Counted from the stretch's first letter, positions 10,501 to 24,658 are shown. The stretch is 64,000 nt of DNA from Mycteria americana (GCF_035582795.1 NC_134367.1:52545562-52609561); one strand, 5' to 3'. The notes: generated by a model from the sequence alone, not told the origin. A program made the numbers and translations.

Positions 10501-13500
10501 ACACTGACCCACCCGGCGTCCCTCGGTGCCAGCCCGCCCGCTGCGGCAGTCAGCCCGCACTGGCTCGTGCCCCTGTGCACCTACCTGGCACCTCAGTCGT
10601 CAGCAGATGGGAACTGAATTCCTTTAAGAGTCGCTCCTTTAGGTAGAAGAGATCAGTAAAAGAGAAGGGGTAAGGGCCCAAAAGCAAGACCTCAGCAAGG
10701 AAGGCTGTAACTCTGCTTTAAGAGATGCTAAGTAGAAAGGCACAGATAGTGCATAAAATAAGAGCTGTTCATTTTCTCCCATAATATCACATAACTGCCT
10801 CCAGAATGATAAATGGCTTTTATCTCTCCTGTATCTGAGATAAGGTTTCCTTAAAAATTACCATAGTTATTGGAATCTTTTCTTGCAGAAGATGTATTTG
10901 CTACAGCCTGAATTGTTCCTGACACTACCTGGCAATGCCGAGCAAGAGATTAGCTGAGGGTTTACTAAACTCTACGTCTTAAGCAAAGAAGCAGCAGGAT
11001 GGACCTCCACTCCATTTCTATAATTTACATACACATCACCATTCTTTTCTTCAGGGAAATAAATGATGGAAGATGTGCATCCCTTTGGAATTTTAACATC
11101 TGAAAGAGATCATGTAATTTGTTTTTTAACCTCTATCTATTGGTTTCTTAAACAAATCATAATAAGCTACTAGGCTAGTTACTCCAAGACTAATCGGGAG
11201 GAAAACCCTGTGCAGTGCTAGAGCCTGTATTTTTATGCTTTATTAATAAATCAGGACTCACAGCTGGGCTTTTGCCACCCCATTATTTGAAAAATGGGAG
11301 TTGAGCCATTCTGTGGTGCAGTCGGTGTGACTGTTCTAACAAGCTAGATATTGGTTTAGGAAATTCTGGCACCCTCTCGCATTTTAATGAATCTCCTCAT
11401 GGCCCTGCATCATTTAACAACCTCGGTGCTTAATGTAGGAGGGTTTGCAGGAAGCGTGGCTGTCACGGAGGAGGCATTTCCTACCTTTTGCAGAGGTCGC
11501 GGTTCCCTTGGGCTGTGTATTACCCGACTCAGGGACAGCAACACGTAGCTGGGCCCTGTGCAAAGCACTTTGCCTGACGTCTTGGACACGGGGAGTCCAA
11601 CCCAGCAGCAGTATGGCGTCCTGATTTTGAGCGCTGCAGAGCTGCGGGCCCCCGCAGCACTCTGCTCTGGGTGACTGCGAAGCCCCTCGCCCCCGGTCCA
11701 GGCGGGATGTGCGGGAGCAGAAACAGAAGCTACGTTTCTACCAGAAAACAAAACAGTGGCAGAAGGTATTCCCCAGCCTTGAGGCAAACTGGCAAAGATG
11801 GCCTGGCTATGTCCATTTACTAAACTCTTTCAGCTTCCCAAACAAGGTGGGTGCATCCAAGCTGCCCTTGGCTTGGGCTAACTCCCCAGCTCTGCCTAGG
11901 AATCGTCTGGGAGAGCCCTAGATGGCCTGAGCCAAAATTGTGCCAGGGATCTCATTAATGAACCAGATTAATTAACCAGTTCCCAAAGCCTGTGCACGCT
12001 GCCTGCCACTGCTTAATTTACTAGCACAGGCACAGCTGGGATCACCACCTGGTCAGTAGTCCTGGTCTGGCTGCAACATCCTCTTTCTTCCCTAAATGAG
12101 GTGTTTGATGTGCAGAAGCCCATGTTAAGACCTCTTAGAATTAAACTCCACTTCAGAAAATCAAAGCGTAACTAAAGAAGTAGATGGATTTGTTTTTAAA
12201 AGGAAAATAAAATGGGGAGGCAGTAAATCAGAGACTCCATACAACACAAGGCACTGTCAGCATGACCGAAAGGCAGTAGATTGAAAACCAGCATGCGTTG
12301 TTAAAAAAGAAAGGGTTTGACATTTAGCTACAAGTTAAAATTTCGAATGTAATTTGGAAGACTGATACAAACCTGAACGCACAAGGGCACAGAGCTGGCT
12401 TTCTCTCAAGAGATTAAAATCCCCCCCCTTTCCCACCAGCCCCTCACCACCCTAGTCCTTCACCATCGAAGCAGAGAGAGGTTTTTTTCTGCCTCTTCCC
12501 CAGCAGCCCGAGGTCTGCAGCCTCTGTGGCCAACACAGATGCTCAAAGTCGGATTCACCGCAGCAGTTTCAAGCCCCACGACGGGCTCTGCAGGTCCCGG
12601 TGGGGAGCAGGCACTGGGACCAGGGCAGGTGGCTCCCCGCAGCCCCAAAGCAAGGACGGTGGGAGGAAGGCTGTCACCCCAGCAGGGTCACCCGCCTGCT
12701 GGCCTCTTCGGGAAGAAGGGGAGCTGACCTGAAGGGCTGAAGCAGTTTCTGCTGGGGAGAGCGGTCCCTGCCTGCCCTGGGGCAGCGGGAGCCCGAGAGA
12801 GATGGGAGAGGAGGAAAGCAGATGCCTCGCTGGGGGACGCCTGGGGAAGGTGAGGGGAATGGCTCCATCCGCTGGTGGGGCAAAGCAGTGCCTCTGGGAG
12901 AAACCTGACTCGCCTGGCTGGAAGGAAGAGCTCCTACTCTTTTTTTTCCCCTCTGGCTGCTTGCTGAGATCCCGTGGGTATGTTGGGTCCAGCGCAGGGC
13001 CCCGCTCTGGGAAGGAGAGGGTGAGGGAGCTGAGGCAGCGGAGAGGGTGAAAAAGGAAAGGAGGGTACGAAAGGAGAGAGGGGAATGCCAGGATTACAAG
13101 AGAAGGAACAACACAGGGGCAGAGAAAGAGGGAGACTTGTTAAAAACAGAACGCTGGGCTGAGGCACGCCAAGGGGAGGAACGCTGAGCCCTGCAGAAGT
13201 CAGAAACCAAAGGCAGTTACAAAGGCCGTATATCAAAGACATGGAAGTGGTGTCACCTTGTATTTTAACGCAAAGTTTAATGTCAAAATTCTTTTGAAGA
13301 TAAGAAAAAACCCAACCGGCTATCTATTTTTTTAGCTCTCCCCATTCCTTAGCTCCTCAGGGAACGGCCAAGGCTGGCTGCGGGGAGCGCACGGCAGACA
13401 AGCCACGTGCCGGCCCGCAGAGCCCCAGCACACCTGCGGACCAGGGCACCTGCCTCTGCCGGCACCCGTGCAGACCCGGGCTCTGCTCATGTCCGGGAGA

Positions 13501-14369
13501 AGCAGCCAGGCCAGGGAGGTGCTGGGGAGGTAGCAGGCGTCCAGGCACAGCGCTGGAGAAGGCACGCAGCAAAACATTCAACTAAACCCCGAAACAAACC
13601 AACAAAAAAGACCGGTTCCACTTTCAGCTCTTTTAAATAAAAGTACCTCGCTAGGTGAAAACCCGTTTGCTACAGCCATTGCAAGAGTAATTTAAAACAA
13701 GCCAGATGAACTAGGGAAGCCCCGTCTTCTGCGGCTGAAGCCTCCGGAGGGTGAGGAGGGGGAGCGCTGGCAGCAGCTTTTCCTGCAGCTGAGTCTCTCT
13801 GTCCCACCGACGCCTGTGTGAGAAGCACTGAACTCGCTTCCCGCAGCCAGAGTGCCCTGCAGAGCCGAAGTCAGAGCATTCACAAGCTGTTCAACAAAAT
13901 AATAGGTAAGAATTTAGTTTGGTGGTTTTATTTCTGCCTCTGCCAAACTCAGCTGAAATTTGCCAGTGGGTCGAAGAACATACCGTTCTTGCCTAAAATT
14001 TGTTCCATAGGAAACAAGGCAAAAGTAAAGAAGGTGCAAATCAAAGACGATTGCTTTACAAAGAAGTGACACTTGACCCTTCCTGAGAAAGGCACCTCCT
14101 CACGAGCGCTCTCCTGCCCGAGGGCCGGTGCAGCTCAGCGAGCAGAGCTTCCCGGGGCAGCCCCAGAGGGATGCCCTCTGTGCCGGCAGGCTCAGGCACG
14201 GGGCAGCCTGAGAAAGCCGCGCTGTTAGCCACCCCAGACAAACCTTTACAGAAACCTCTGTCCTCTGAGACACTCTACCCGCTGCCAAATACATTGCTAT
14301 ACAAATCTGCACCATGTATCACCTAGTGCCAGTTCTTTTGACAACATATAAAAATAAAAGCCACTCCAT
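7538..14369. other. Intergenic DNA between CR1 and METTL24
   Basis: No gene is supported. There are GC-rich patches (roughly 7600-7800, 9200-10600, 12450-13050 and 13380-13560) where stop codons are rare, giving overlapping frames of 60-136 codons on both strands. None shows a known domain or an exon-like splice arrangement. A frame near 9818-10039 contains a CPSCGYKWEN motif resembling a zinc ribbon, but nothing around it supports a gene. A stretch at 11940-12000 is rich in TTAATTAA-like motifs. Confidence 0.55.
13927..13932 (-). terminator. Possible distal poly(A) hexamer for METTL24
   Basis: TTTATT on + reads AATAAA on the - strand, about 555 bp beyond the METTL24 stop. It is a candidate only. 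A nearer hexamer exists at 14370. Confidence 0.3.
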
Positions 14370-14375
14370 TTTATT
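14370..14375 (-). terminator. Proximal poly(A) hexamer for METTL24
   Basis: TTTATT on + is AATAAA on the - strand, about 110 bp past the METTL24 stop codon. It is the first canonical signal downstream of the gene and would give a very short 3' UTR. Its use is inferred from position only. Confidence 0.45.
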
Positions 14376-14485
14376 AGCAGTCACTGTGTGCATGTTTAGC
14401 AACTTTAGCCAGTGATGCCGAAGTCCTCTTCAATCACGCTACGGGGCCATATGGCTCGCAGTCGCACATCGCAAATTCCTTTCTG

Positions 14486-14800
14486 CTATTTCCATCTTGT
14501 ATTTACCCAGCTCAGTGTGTAACAGCTACTGGCGTTGAAGGCTTCCTTTTTCAGAAACATCTGTGGTTTTGATAAGTCTTTGTAGGTATGGAAAAGCCTG
14601 AAGTCCTTCAGCTCCAGTTCTCGGAGCAGACTGTACCAGTACCGCACCACGGTGCTGTCATTGCCGCTGACCTCAAACCCAGGCCAGTGGATGTGCACCT
14701 CAAAGACCAGCTGTCCTATCTGCTCAACAACATCTTCCAGGATCAGGTTTTCCAAAATTTTCCACTCAGCGCTCTCCACATCTGCCTTGAGGACATCAAT
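14486..14800 (-). CDS. METTL24: METTL24 coding exon 5 (terminal, methyltransferase C-terminal half)
   Basis: Last coding exon of methyltransferase-like 24, a predicted SAM-dependent methyltransferase of unknown substrate. The acceptor TTTTTGTTGCAG precedes 14800, the frame opens [19 protein letters not shown], and the stop is at 14486-14488, giving 104 residues (255-358). The DVESAEW stretch (about residues 261-267) resembles the acidic D-x-E-x-x-E-W motif found after the SAM-binding core in FkbM-like and METTL24-like methyltransferases. Further on are [12 protein letters not shown] and a closing [12 protein letters not shown]. Two N-glycosylation sequons are visible, NDS near residue 301 and NAS near 343. 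These would fit a luminal protein. The exon is intact. Identity rests on recognising the METTL24 family and on its position beside CDC40. Confidence 0.94.
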   Translation of the reverse strand: MDVLKADVESAEWKILENLILEDVVEQIGQLVFEVHIHWPGFEVSGNDSTVVRYWYSLLRELELKDFRLFHTYKDLSKPQMFLKKEAFNASSCYTLSWVNTRWK

Positions 14801-17800
14801 CTGCAACAAAAATGTGAAAATGAGAGGCTTTGCAATTATTGTCAGTAACATCCGAGGCCAGGCTTGTCCATTTTATAATAGACATAATTGCTCTTACATA
14901 CAGTTCCTTTAGCGTTTAAAAAAAAAAAAAAACAACAACCAAACAAACTCAGAACATCCTAGGGCTAATACGGACAGTAGGTGAAGTTTCATGCCTGCCT
15001 GTTCACAACCCTTCTCCTGCCTCCAGCTCCTGGGCTGAAAAGCTTTGTACCCTGAGGTGTCCGATGCAGCTGATCCTACAATCAAAGCATGTTATTGTTC
15101 CTTCACAAATCTTGTGGTGGCATCAAAGCTATGGAAAAAAGAAACCCACCTCACTAAATAAAGACACTAAGGCATTACTGTTCCTTATTTCTCCATCTCA
15201 AACCCCTGCGACAGAACAAAACACACTAACAGTGAGCACTTGCACCACAGCAGAGCGGGGTCCCTGTGTGCCAGACGCTACATGCACCACACAGGGCAAG
15301 AGAAAGCCAAAGTGAAATGAATACTATGAGCAGCTCAGGTCACCAGCGACACGGCCAAGCTGCTGTCTGAAGCTTCTGCAGGCATCGATACAGATGCTGA
15401 GTGAAGAGGACCAATTCAAAGGAGAATTACGCAAAGGCTCTGCAGGGTTTTAAGGGCAGCTCCTCCAAAAAAAAAAAGGGATAGCAGGAAAGAAGCCGAG
15501 AAGTCGCTTGAAGAAAAAATACAACCAATAAACAAGCGCCCTGTTTTAATTTTAGACTGTTATTTAATTTTGCCTTTAGATATTCAGCAAACGAACTTCT
15601 CGCAGCCCAACACAACTGCGGGTTGATTTTGCTTGGCAATTAGCTGGAAGAGGGGAGTTGTATGCTTTAATAAAAAAAGAGCATTTCATCAAAATGTCAC
15701 ACCTGGTAGAAAACGATGCCTGCAGTGATGCTCACAAGCTGCAGAGCTCAGGGGCCCGTGCTTCCCACAGCCCATCAGGGGAAACTCCCCCTCGCCATGA
15801 GAGTGGGGTTTGCCTACGCCGGTTCCACCCGAGCTGCTGCTTCTGCCCATCTGCTCATGCTCAAGATGCATTCAAAGTGAAAACGACTTTATTTAGAGTC
15901 AAGAACAGTAAAAAAACCAACCAACAAACAAAAAACAAACAAAAACCCCCGGCTCTCTTGGCAGCCTATCCTAACTCTTGAGGCAGCGTCGGAAAAGCGA
16001 AATTTGGGCAGGTGATGTAAAAGCATTGCCGAGGCAACCGCTTCCCCACGCCGCGCCGTCCCAGGACGCCTTGCTGGCGTCAGGCCATGCCCTGTCCCTG
16101 TGGGCTGGGGCCCTGGCGCGTGGACCCCTCTGCCCAGGGGCGCGGGGCAGGGGTTGTGCTGCGACCACCTCTCCCGTACAACCAGAGCTCTGCTCCGCAG
16201 GGGCCGTAGCCAGAAACCAGGGGGCCATGGCAGGGTTTGGGTGAGGTGAGCTGCCAGGACCGCGTGAGGGGCTTGCGTGGCTGCTTCCTCAGCTGGGCCT
16301 TGGCCAAGGGAAATGCTGTTGGTTCCTCAACTTCACCATCACTGCCCACAAATACCCTTCTCCAGTCTAAAGCCTGCGGAGCAGGGCCAGGGCTGTAAAT
16401 AACTTGGCCGTCCACTTCCCTAGGTAGGTGCAGTCGAGAGGAGGAAGGCTGCCTCATACAGCTGTCTTGCCACACTCTTCCTCATCCCTAACCTGGGGCT
16501 AGAGACCAAAACCACAATGTCAAAAGACATTGGACAAGAAGTTTTAAGAGTTAATTAATTAATTTCAAATTTTAACCCCACATGTCAAAAATAAACGACA
16601 GTAACTCTGTGGGCTTCCTACACAGGGGCTCTCGCTTCATGGCAAAGGTCCCTTCAGTCTACCCGGACCCGCAGTACCTGCGCTGATCACAGCTGGATGC
16701 CCAAAGCTCTGCAGTCTGTGGTCCCCGGTCTCCTGAGGGACAGACAGAGGCAGGCAGGGTCAGTAGCAGAGGGAAGAGCCAAAAAGTGCAGAGGTTGAAG
16801 AGGCTGGGACCAGAGACTGATGGAGGAGTTATCCTCAGACTGGAAGTTTGGGTGAAAGACACTGGGAAAAAGGAGTACGATGGAGAGCTTGCGCAGAGAT
16901 TTAAGAGGCAGGGCTGGAGGCAGTGGAGGAAGAAATTCTAGTAACGAGGTACACGCGGAGCACAGCAGCAGCAATACAGAGTGCTCTCCTTCCTCGGCTT
17001 TAAGAGGGTCTTTGAAAGAGAGCAGAAACCAATGGAAGGTGAAGAGCTCAGTGCTTTCCAACTGCAAATGCATAACCCAGAGAAGGGAGATAAGAGGATC
17101 AGTGGGCCCTGGGCTGTTCTTGTTCCCAACAGGGTAAAGACTGGGACAGTGTACGACTACTCCCACCTGTCTTACTACGACCTGGAGCTACGCCACGGGC
17201 CGGATAATGCTGCTACCAGTGGGAAAACAGAGGTCATGAGAGACAAACAGGGTGAAGCATCAGAAGGGGACCGGCTAGGAGGTTAGCACCGAGATCTGAC
17301 GAGCCTGTGCAAGGCAGCTGCCATGGAGGGCTTGGTGATATCCTAGTTTCCAAAGGGGCGGCCACGTCTACCTTCCCTTATTCTTTGGCTGGCTGACCGG
17401 AGGCAGCAGGGTCTGATCTGCTGAGGTGCAGAGCGCTCACAACCACGTCAAACCTCCTCAGGAGCTGTGCTCCCGCGCTATGGATGGGCATGGCACGGCA
17501 AGAATCGGTAGGTGTTAAACGCTTGTCGCTTCTGGTCTCCATCTGTAAAACAAGGGTATTAACCATTGAACTCCCGCTGCAGGGTGCAAGGGTTGTGTCC
17601 GTGAAGGGCTGTGAGACTTGTGTGGGACAAGCTGTAAAACACTGCGTTTTCAGAGCAGGACTTGGAGAGTGGGACTTGAATGAGGTCCATGGTCACAGAC
17701 CAAATAATGACAAGTCAAGCGCTGCCTGCCTGCTCCTTAAGGCGGCATTGTGCCTCCTCCGCACTGAGGGAGGCAGGGGCCAGTGGAAAATGACCGAGGG

Positions 17801-18245
17801 ATTATGGAATTAAAGCCCGTATTGTGGCATGTCCACATGGGGAGGGGAGAGGAAGGTTGCACGGACAACCTTAGCTTTGGTATTTCCTAACTTGACTCTG
17901 CAACAAAGAGCCTGTCAGTCTGTCCATACGTGGGTCAGTGAAACAGTTTAGCATAGCGCTCCTTTGGGTTCAAGGGGAGGCTGAATGTAAATGATGCTGC
18001 TCGTGACATTTCAGCTGAGAACTGCTTCATGGTTGAGCTCACTTGTTTCCCTTTATACATTTAAATAGGTTACTTATTTTTCAGATAGCAACTCGCAGCT
18101 CTACCTGTAATGCAATTTTGTAGGTAGTTTTGATTCCACATGGGTGCAATTGCCATAGGACTGTTGCTGCCACACTTCAGAAAGCACAGATTTTTATATT
18201 TGGGAGACTTCTGTAACTTTGGAAGGAGACAAATTATTCAAAGCC

Positions 18246-18270
18246 TTTTTTTTTCGGGGGGGGGGGGGGG
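18246..18270 (+). repeat. T9-C-G15 homopolymer tract
   Basis: Nine T, one C and fifteen G in a row, then AGGGGAGGG. The sequence is G-quadruplex capable on the + strand and C-rich on the METTL24 transcript strand. Its length is likely variable. Confidence 0.9.
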
Positions 18271-21200
18271 AGGGGAGGGTGTTTCTAAGTGTTTGCTTTT
18301 GTTTTCCCATGATTTTGCTTTATGGCAACAGTAGGACATCTTTTTCCCATGGTAATGTTTCCAGTCATCACCCAGGTTGGTTTGTTTTTCTCTCGCGACA
18401 CTAACTGCTGCTCTGCCTGCTCAGCAGGCGCTCTGCATGCTCTGTGCTGTATTTGCAAAACTGATCTGAAAAGTGGCCGCTGACCAATGTTTCAGTAGGA
18501 TAAAATGCGTTACCGCAATAACTGCCTTGACACATACTGAAATGACCAGGAGAGACACACAACAGTAGTGGAGATGTGCTGCATATAGAAACCAGAGGCT
18601 CTTTGCTACCTGCAGTGCCCCGCGCTGCTCAGAGACCCGGAGGGAGGGAGGTACCGGGCTCTACCCACCAACTGCTGTGACGGCCTTCCAGGCAAGGCGT
18701 CCATCTCAGCCCAGAGTCTCCATTTTATGCCACGGATAGGGTCAAACAAACGGCAGAACAGCTTTGTGTCAGAGTATCTGAGCGCGTAACAAGTGTCCTG
18801 CTAACGCCGAACGCAAGTTTTGTGACGATTAGACCGCTCAGGAGATATTTACCCTCGGTGATAAGCAGCGCACTACTGATAAGAAATGCACTGCCACCTT
18901 CCAGATGCCTTGATTCAAAGTGCCAGTGAAAGGATTAGTGGACAAATCTAGAAATTCAGAGCTCTAATTCACCTGGGAGCGCAGCTGGAGTCTGCTGCTG
19001 AGAGGAAATCCTGGAGGGCAAAGATCTACAGTGCCTGAAGGTAAAGGATAGCAGTCGATTGCCTGCGGGTTTCGAGCACTCACAGACTAAGGCTGGTTCC
19101 TCTTACCTTCCACAAAGCCTCTTATCTTCCACAAACTAACTAGGTTATCACAGAAAAGTAAAAAAATGTGGATTTTTAAATGTTTTCTCAGTGTTTAGCT
19201 CCCTTGAAAAAGCACTGCAGCATTGTACCAGTTACACTCGGAGAAAAAAAAAAGGCCTTTCCTCATGTACAACCAAGCATATAAAACAGCTGAAAAAGAA
19301 TGTGGTTTAGTTAGTGAAGGTCAACACGTACTGTATGAAGGCTCATTTCTTCTTTTTAGGGTAATGGCTTGTTACAACAATTGCATCATTTCCTAAAGCA
19401 GAGATCAGAGCTCTGTTTCCCTTGTTCGCTTTTGAACTACCAGGGTTAACGGGGATTTCAGGCTCTGCGCTGCCCTGTGGGCACCATTTAAAGCTCCCCA
19501 TGGAGAAGAGTCAATTGAGAGCGAGTAGCTGGAGGAAGCAATTTAGCTGTATTACTTCCAGCATGAACTCAGCATGTGGAAGCAGCAGCCAGGAAAGGCA
19601 AAAATGGCAAACACGGTACAGGTCAGGCAAGGAGGATCCCCCCCTTTCCGTGGGAACAGTTCTGCGGCGTAAGCTGGGCTTGGGAGAGCTGGTTATGGCT
19701 TTCAAGCAGAGGAGCGGAGCTCAGAACCACCCCGTCCTCCCCAACCACAGTGCTGCACTCAGGATGCGAGGCTGCGAGAAACAACCCTCTGCGCCGGCTC
19801 CCTGATACCGAGTTACCATTTTGACACCAGCTGTACAGCAAGACAACTCTGTACACCTCTGCTTGCTGGTGCATCAGTTTTTCCCCTCTCCGCCTAAGTA
19901 CAATTCTCTGTTGTCAGCAGACAAAACTCTAGAAAAAGCTGTTTAATTCGTATTTTGATAGCACACAACTTTGCAGGTAACAAAGAGGTTCTCGAGTGTA
20001 GGTTTTTTAAACGTAGCTTCCCTCTTTTCCCATCTGCAACCTTTCAGCATGATACTTCCCGTACTTTCTTTCCTTTCAAAATGCATCCAGCCCCTCCTCA
20101 CCAGCAGGCGACGGCTTGGATGTTAAGTCCCTTTCATTCCCTTTTATTCTGAGCCGAGGCTGTAATGGATGGCAGACAGGATGCCACGTAGCCTAATAGC
20201 AAATTATGCTCCCAGCAGCTTGCGACTGCCCCTCCCCGAACTCCCTGGGATCGGTGGGAGTGGGAACCATCCCGGCTCTCTCTGAGCCACCCGGCGGGGA
20301 GACGGGGACCGCTGTGGGCATGGTCTGAGCAACGCAGATGCTGAAATCAGGAGAAAAGTCAATCACTACTGGTTTACAGTGGTGTACAGCTCCAAACAGC
20401 AGCACTTCTCCTTCAACTTACCTCCCTTCCTTCCTACTCACGTTTACACCCCCCTCTGTGATGGTCTGTACGGCCAACTTCAAAATGACTCTGGGACAAA
20501 CATGTCACTTGAGATTATTTGTTCCCGACGTGACAGATCGGGCACATCTTCAAGTATCTGCTTAAGGCATCGAAGCCACAAAGCCAGTTTGTGCAGTTGG
20601 GTGCTTACATGGTCTTTGGTCTTTTTTTACAGTAAAGGGCAACCATCCAGTGGAAGTCAAACAATACGCACATCACCGAAACAGAACACCTGCAGGGAGT
20701 ACAGACGAGCTTTGTTCCTCTGCTCTCACCGCTGATCCTCCGCAGCCTTGCGAGTGACAGAGAAGGCGTTTTTTCCCCCCGTTTCTGTGATGTGCTTCCA
20801 TGAAAGCATCACACAGCAGGGGCAGGATATTAACAGTCATTTTATGTTTACCACTTAAGCTGGAGAAAATGTTTCAAAATCATATTAAGAAAACTTATTT
20901 AACTTTCTCTGACGGCCAACTGTCAGTATAGCAACAGCTTGCCAGAAGCCGTAATGGCCCCAAACAAACGTACCCCTCCGGAAAGCCCACCCGCTGCACG
21001 CAGGAGGCATCAATCTCAGCTGAGAGCTCAGGAGCACTACGCCCATGCTGTGCCACGGGGGACTGCTCCCAGCAAGGACCCACGCAGGCACCCCAAGTGA
21101 CTCCCTCCCACAGCCGCAGAGCCCAGGCGTGGGGCCCACCTGGCACTTTTATTCCCCACTTCTTCCCTTGGTCTCTGATGCCACGATGTTTCCTGCATAC

Positions 21201-24200
21201 CCTCTCCATCTGGAAGCAACTTCTCTCTGAAGGTTCATTACAAAAAAGAGAGATGCACACCCCCTCTCCAGTCCAGCCCAGTCCAGCGATGGCACTTACT
21301 CCAGTGGACAGGCAGAGAAGAGGCCTTTTAGCTGGCAGGACGTTTTTTGCAATGCCACTTTACCAGAGGACAAAATAATCTCTGGACAAACAACTGCTAC
21401 CTGACTTAGGAGATCAGCATGGCCTGAAATCCTTTCTCCCTGGCTGCGTTTGGTCAGGAGGCTGTAGGGTTTCACCTGCGGCCTTCCTGTCATCACGAAC
21501 ATCTTTTTTCACCATGGGATTCGTTCTTGGCGTCTTCCCATCTTAACTCACTCTGGGCACTGGACCAGCCAGAGACGGCAGCTCACTCATTAATCACCTT
21601 CTGGTCATAAAATAATACATGTCCCCAAGCCTGAACTGATATTCAGACAGGTTTGATGGGTTTAGCTAGCATTACGCTATAATGACCTTAAAGCTAGAGG
21701 TATTGTGCTTAATGTCTTGTCTAGCTTGCTACCCAGCAAGACCAAGTGACCCAGAGAACAGGATCTACAAGCCCTAAGCACGTGGCAGGCCCGCACTACA
21801 CGCAGACAATGCTGAGGGACCTCCCCCTCACAAAAACCCTGAGCGTCAAAGATCTTGGTTCCTCATCTCTTTAAATCAAGACCAGTCTCCAGAGCAGGCA
21901 ACAGGAACCTCCCCAGTAGCTGAGGACTCAAAGCGATGCTTTCTCAGAGGAAGCAGGGTGAAAAGCCACTGTGAGGACATGAGCCCCCAAACTGGGACCT
22001 CCTCCCCTGCTCAGAGCGGCCGTGGCTCGCAAGCGTGCAACCCTGCTCAGAAACACTGCGCCCCAGCTCCCATTTGCTCCGCGTTCCCTTCTTCGGTTTG
22101 CACAGCTCTTCTGTTGTACAGAAAAAGATGAAAACAACATCCCCTCACCAGGTCCCTCAATCCGATGGCTAGACTGCCCAAGTGGGAACAACCCCACAAG
22201 GGAGCTGCAGAAACCCTGATCTTAAATTATTTATCAGCCTGATCATCAGCAAGAGCTCTGCTTGCCAAAGCCCGTGCTGCAAACAGACATTTTAAATATT
22301 GCGTTTATTCCACCAGCAGCCAACAGCCCAGGCTGGAAGCGCAGCCGCTCCGCGCGCAGCCCCGGCCGAGCGCAGGAGTTGCTTTGCAAAGAGCGCATTC
22401 AGCCATCTAATCTCACAGGAGATGTCCCGCTGCCCGCTCCCCCCGCAAAGGGGGAAAATCCTTTCATTTCTGTTCTTTTGATCCTCTCTGCCAGACGCTG
22501 CTGGATGCCTGTGGGAACGGATGTTTACTCAAAAGAATAAATGCTGTATGCTGGACCCTCAAGCCTCTTCATTAAAGGGGAACAAACATTTGCAGTCTGT
22601 GTTGCCCCAGCACCAAGCAAGGACAGCGGGACCCGGCTCCGCGCTTACATAGAGCCACGTTATCCCGGCCTTGCGAAGGGTGACAGCCAGCAGCAATACG
22701 ACAAACGCATTACGAGGGGACGAGGGTGCAGTTGGCGCAGGAGGTTTGCATTAGAAGGCAAGTAGTTAAGCAGCAATCGATCCCAAAGCCCTAAGCGGCA
22801 AGACCTGCGAGTGCATGCACACGTGCGAGGGACAGAGGGCTTAGGCTGCCGTAAAATGGTTGTACATAGTAAACAGCATTTTGGCTGCAAGACCTGCTAT
22901 TGTTTATTAATACAGTGCCCACGGGGGCCTTCAGAATGTAAGTAATCGATGAAAGGGCTCAGCGTCCCATCTTCAAAAAATGTTCACCACACCTTAAAGA
23001 ACATCTCTTGCAGGATGAGAAGGTGCAGAACTGAGTAGCTCCAATTAAATCTGGTGGAGGGCCTGGTTCCTATCTGCACTAGCCAGTGCAGTAAAGTCCT
23101 TTAAGACTATACCCCTTCACGGGGATCTGTTTGTTTGACTCCATTTCTGGTCCAAGGTGCCAACTTGCCTCTCTTCTGCCTCACTGTTTGTCCGTCCACC
23201 CTGCTGTTTGCTTGCAACCATGGCAGGAAGAAAGCTGCGCGCTCCTGCAGACGTGAATAAGGAACACCCTGAACCGCTTGCACGACTATCACATTTCATC
23301 TGGGACGGGCAGCGAGGAGGGGAAAGGAGAGCTGCTGTGGCTTTGGCCTCTGGAGGTCAAACTTTTGAGAATGAAGGGACCTTAAACTGCTGTCAGATCA
23401 AAAACGAGACCAGAAAGGATCCAGACACTAAGGTGAAAGTATTCAAAAAGAGATGGCCAATTCCAATGACAAGAATTTGTAAACGGTGACAGGAGAAGGG
23501 ATGAGCTACTAGGGACAAATATGGGGAGAAAAAAATTACATTTTTCTAGAGAGCTCCTAAGTGCTCTGGATAGGGTAGTTATCTAAAGAGCTTGTTAATG
23601 TCAATTACTCCCTGGAAATTGTGAGAAAGATGGGTAGCGGAGAAAGACCAGGATGCTTATGGAAAGGGGGTTGCTCTCAGTTCTCATAAAACCAGTGTCA
23701 TGTCACGGACCACCACCCTGAGCAGATATTCAGCACCTCGGCTGCATTAAAACCGTACAGATTCGTATTACTGTGCTTGAGCCGGTGTGAATGGCTTAAG
23801 CAGGAGCTGGGGAGCACGAATACAGGTCTGAGCTCAGCAGGTGCCCTGCAGCTGGTACCACCTTGTGAAGCAGGGCAGGTTCCCCAGGCTCCTGCCGAAC
23901 TCCCGTTTCGGTGGGAGGAGGGATCCCGGAGTGACTGGCTTCTTACAGCAGCAGCATACCAATGACGACTCCATGGTGCCTGCAGCGAGTGCCGTGACTC
24001 TCCTGAATGCAACTGTTTGACACTGAAATAGTGGTTACGCTGTTGCTGCTGTCGAAAAGAAGGTGGAACGGCATATTAGTTCACCGAACTGTGCTGGGAA
24101 TTGAACACAGCTTGTGCAGCCCTCTAGTAAAAGCTGAGGGAAAGTAGATTTTTAATACCTGTTTTTTTCTGACTGGTCTTAACAACCACAACAAAGGCAA

Positions 24201-24281
24201 CCAAAAAAAGAAAATACAACTCCCCTCCCATCCTCATTCCTTTCTAATTTTTAGCAGGTAATAATATCCTTTGAAAGTGCC

Positions 24282-24305
24282 TTTTTTTTTTTTTTTTTTT
24301 TTTTT
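24282..24305 (+). repeat. Poly(T) run of 24
   Basis: An uninterrupted run of 24 T, which is A24 on the METTL24 sense strand. I see no retrogene or SINE body attached on either side, so it is annotated as simple sequence only. Confidence 0.9.
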
Positions 24306-24610
24306 AAAGATGACCTGCGTAAGTTCTGTTTCAACAGTGAAATACTTTCATTACACCTCAGGCATTGGACTAGCCCTTTTCCTAGGGGAAGAAAAGGCTA
24401 TGGATTGCACCACATTCAGCCAACGGTATCATTAAAAAGATCTTCGCTCCATGCCTGACAATTGCATACTAAACAGCACCTTCGGGTCGCTCCCTAGAAA
24501 CACCACTATTCTTTAACAGTATCTTGAGAACCGCTCCTGGTGGAGAGAATTTAAATGAGGCGAAAGGAGATGTAAGGGACCAAGAGGAAACCCCGTAAAG
24601 GAATGTGTAG

Positions 24611-24658
24611 GAGGCATTCCTTGCATACAATGCAAATGTGCATGAGGCATTCCTTGCA
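24611..24658. repeat. Two-copy tandem duplication, 33-bp period
   Basis: GAGGCATTCCTTGCA occurs at 24611 and again at 24644 with similar following sequence (tacaatgca versus cacagcgca). It looks like an old tandem duplication within the intron. Confidence 0.75.

Noticed and set aside
14960..16000. A-rich stretches such as repeated CAAA near 15905-15945 as possible retrogene tails
   Set aside because: No processed gene body adjoins them. They are treated as ordinary intronic simple sequence.
17500..17570. MIR-like phrase (tccatctgtaaaacaaggg)
   Set aside because: It resembles the MIR SINE core end, but the match is about 20 bases with no extension on either side that I can support.
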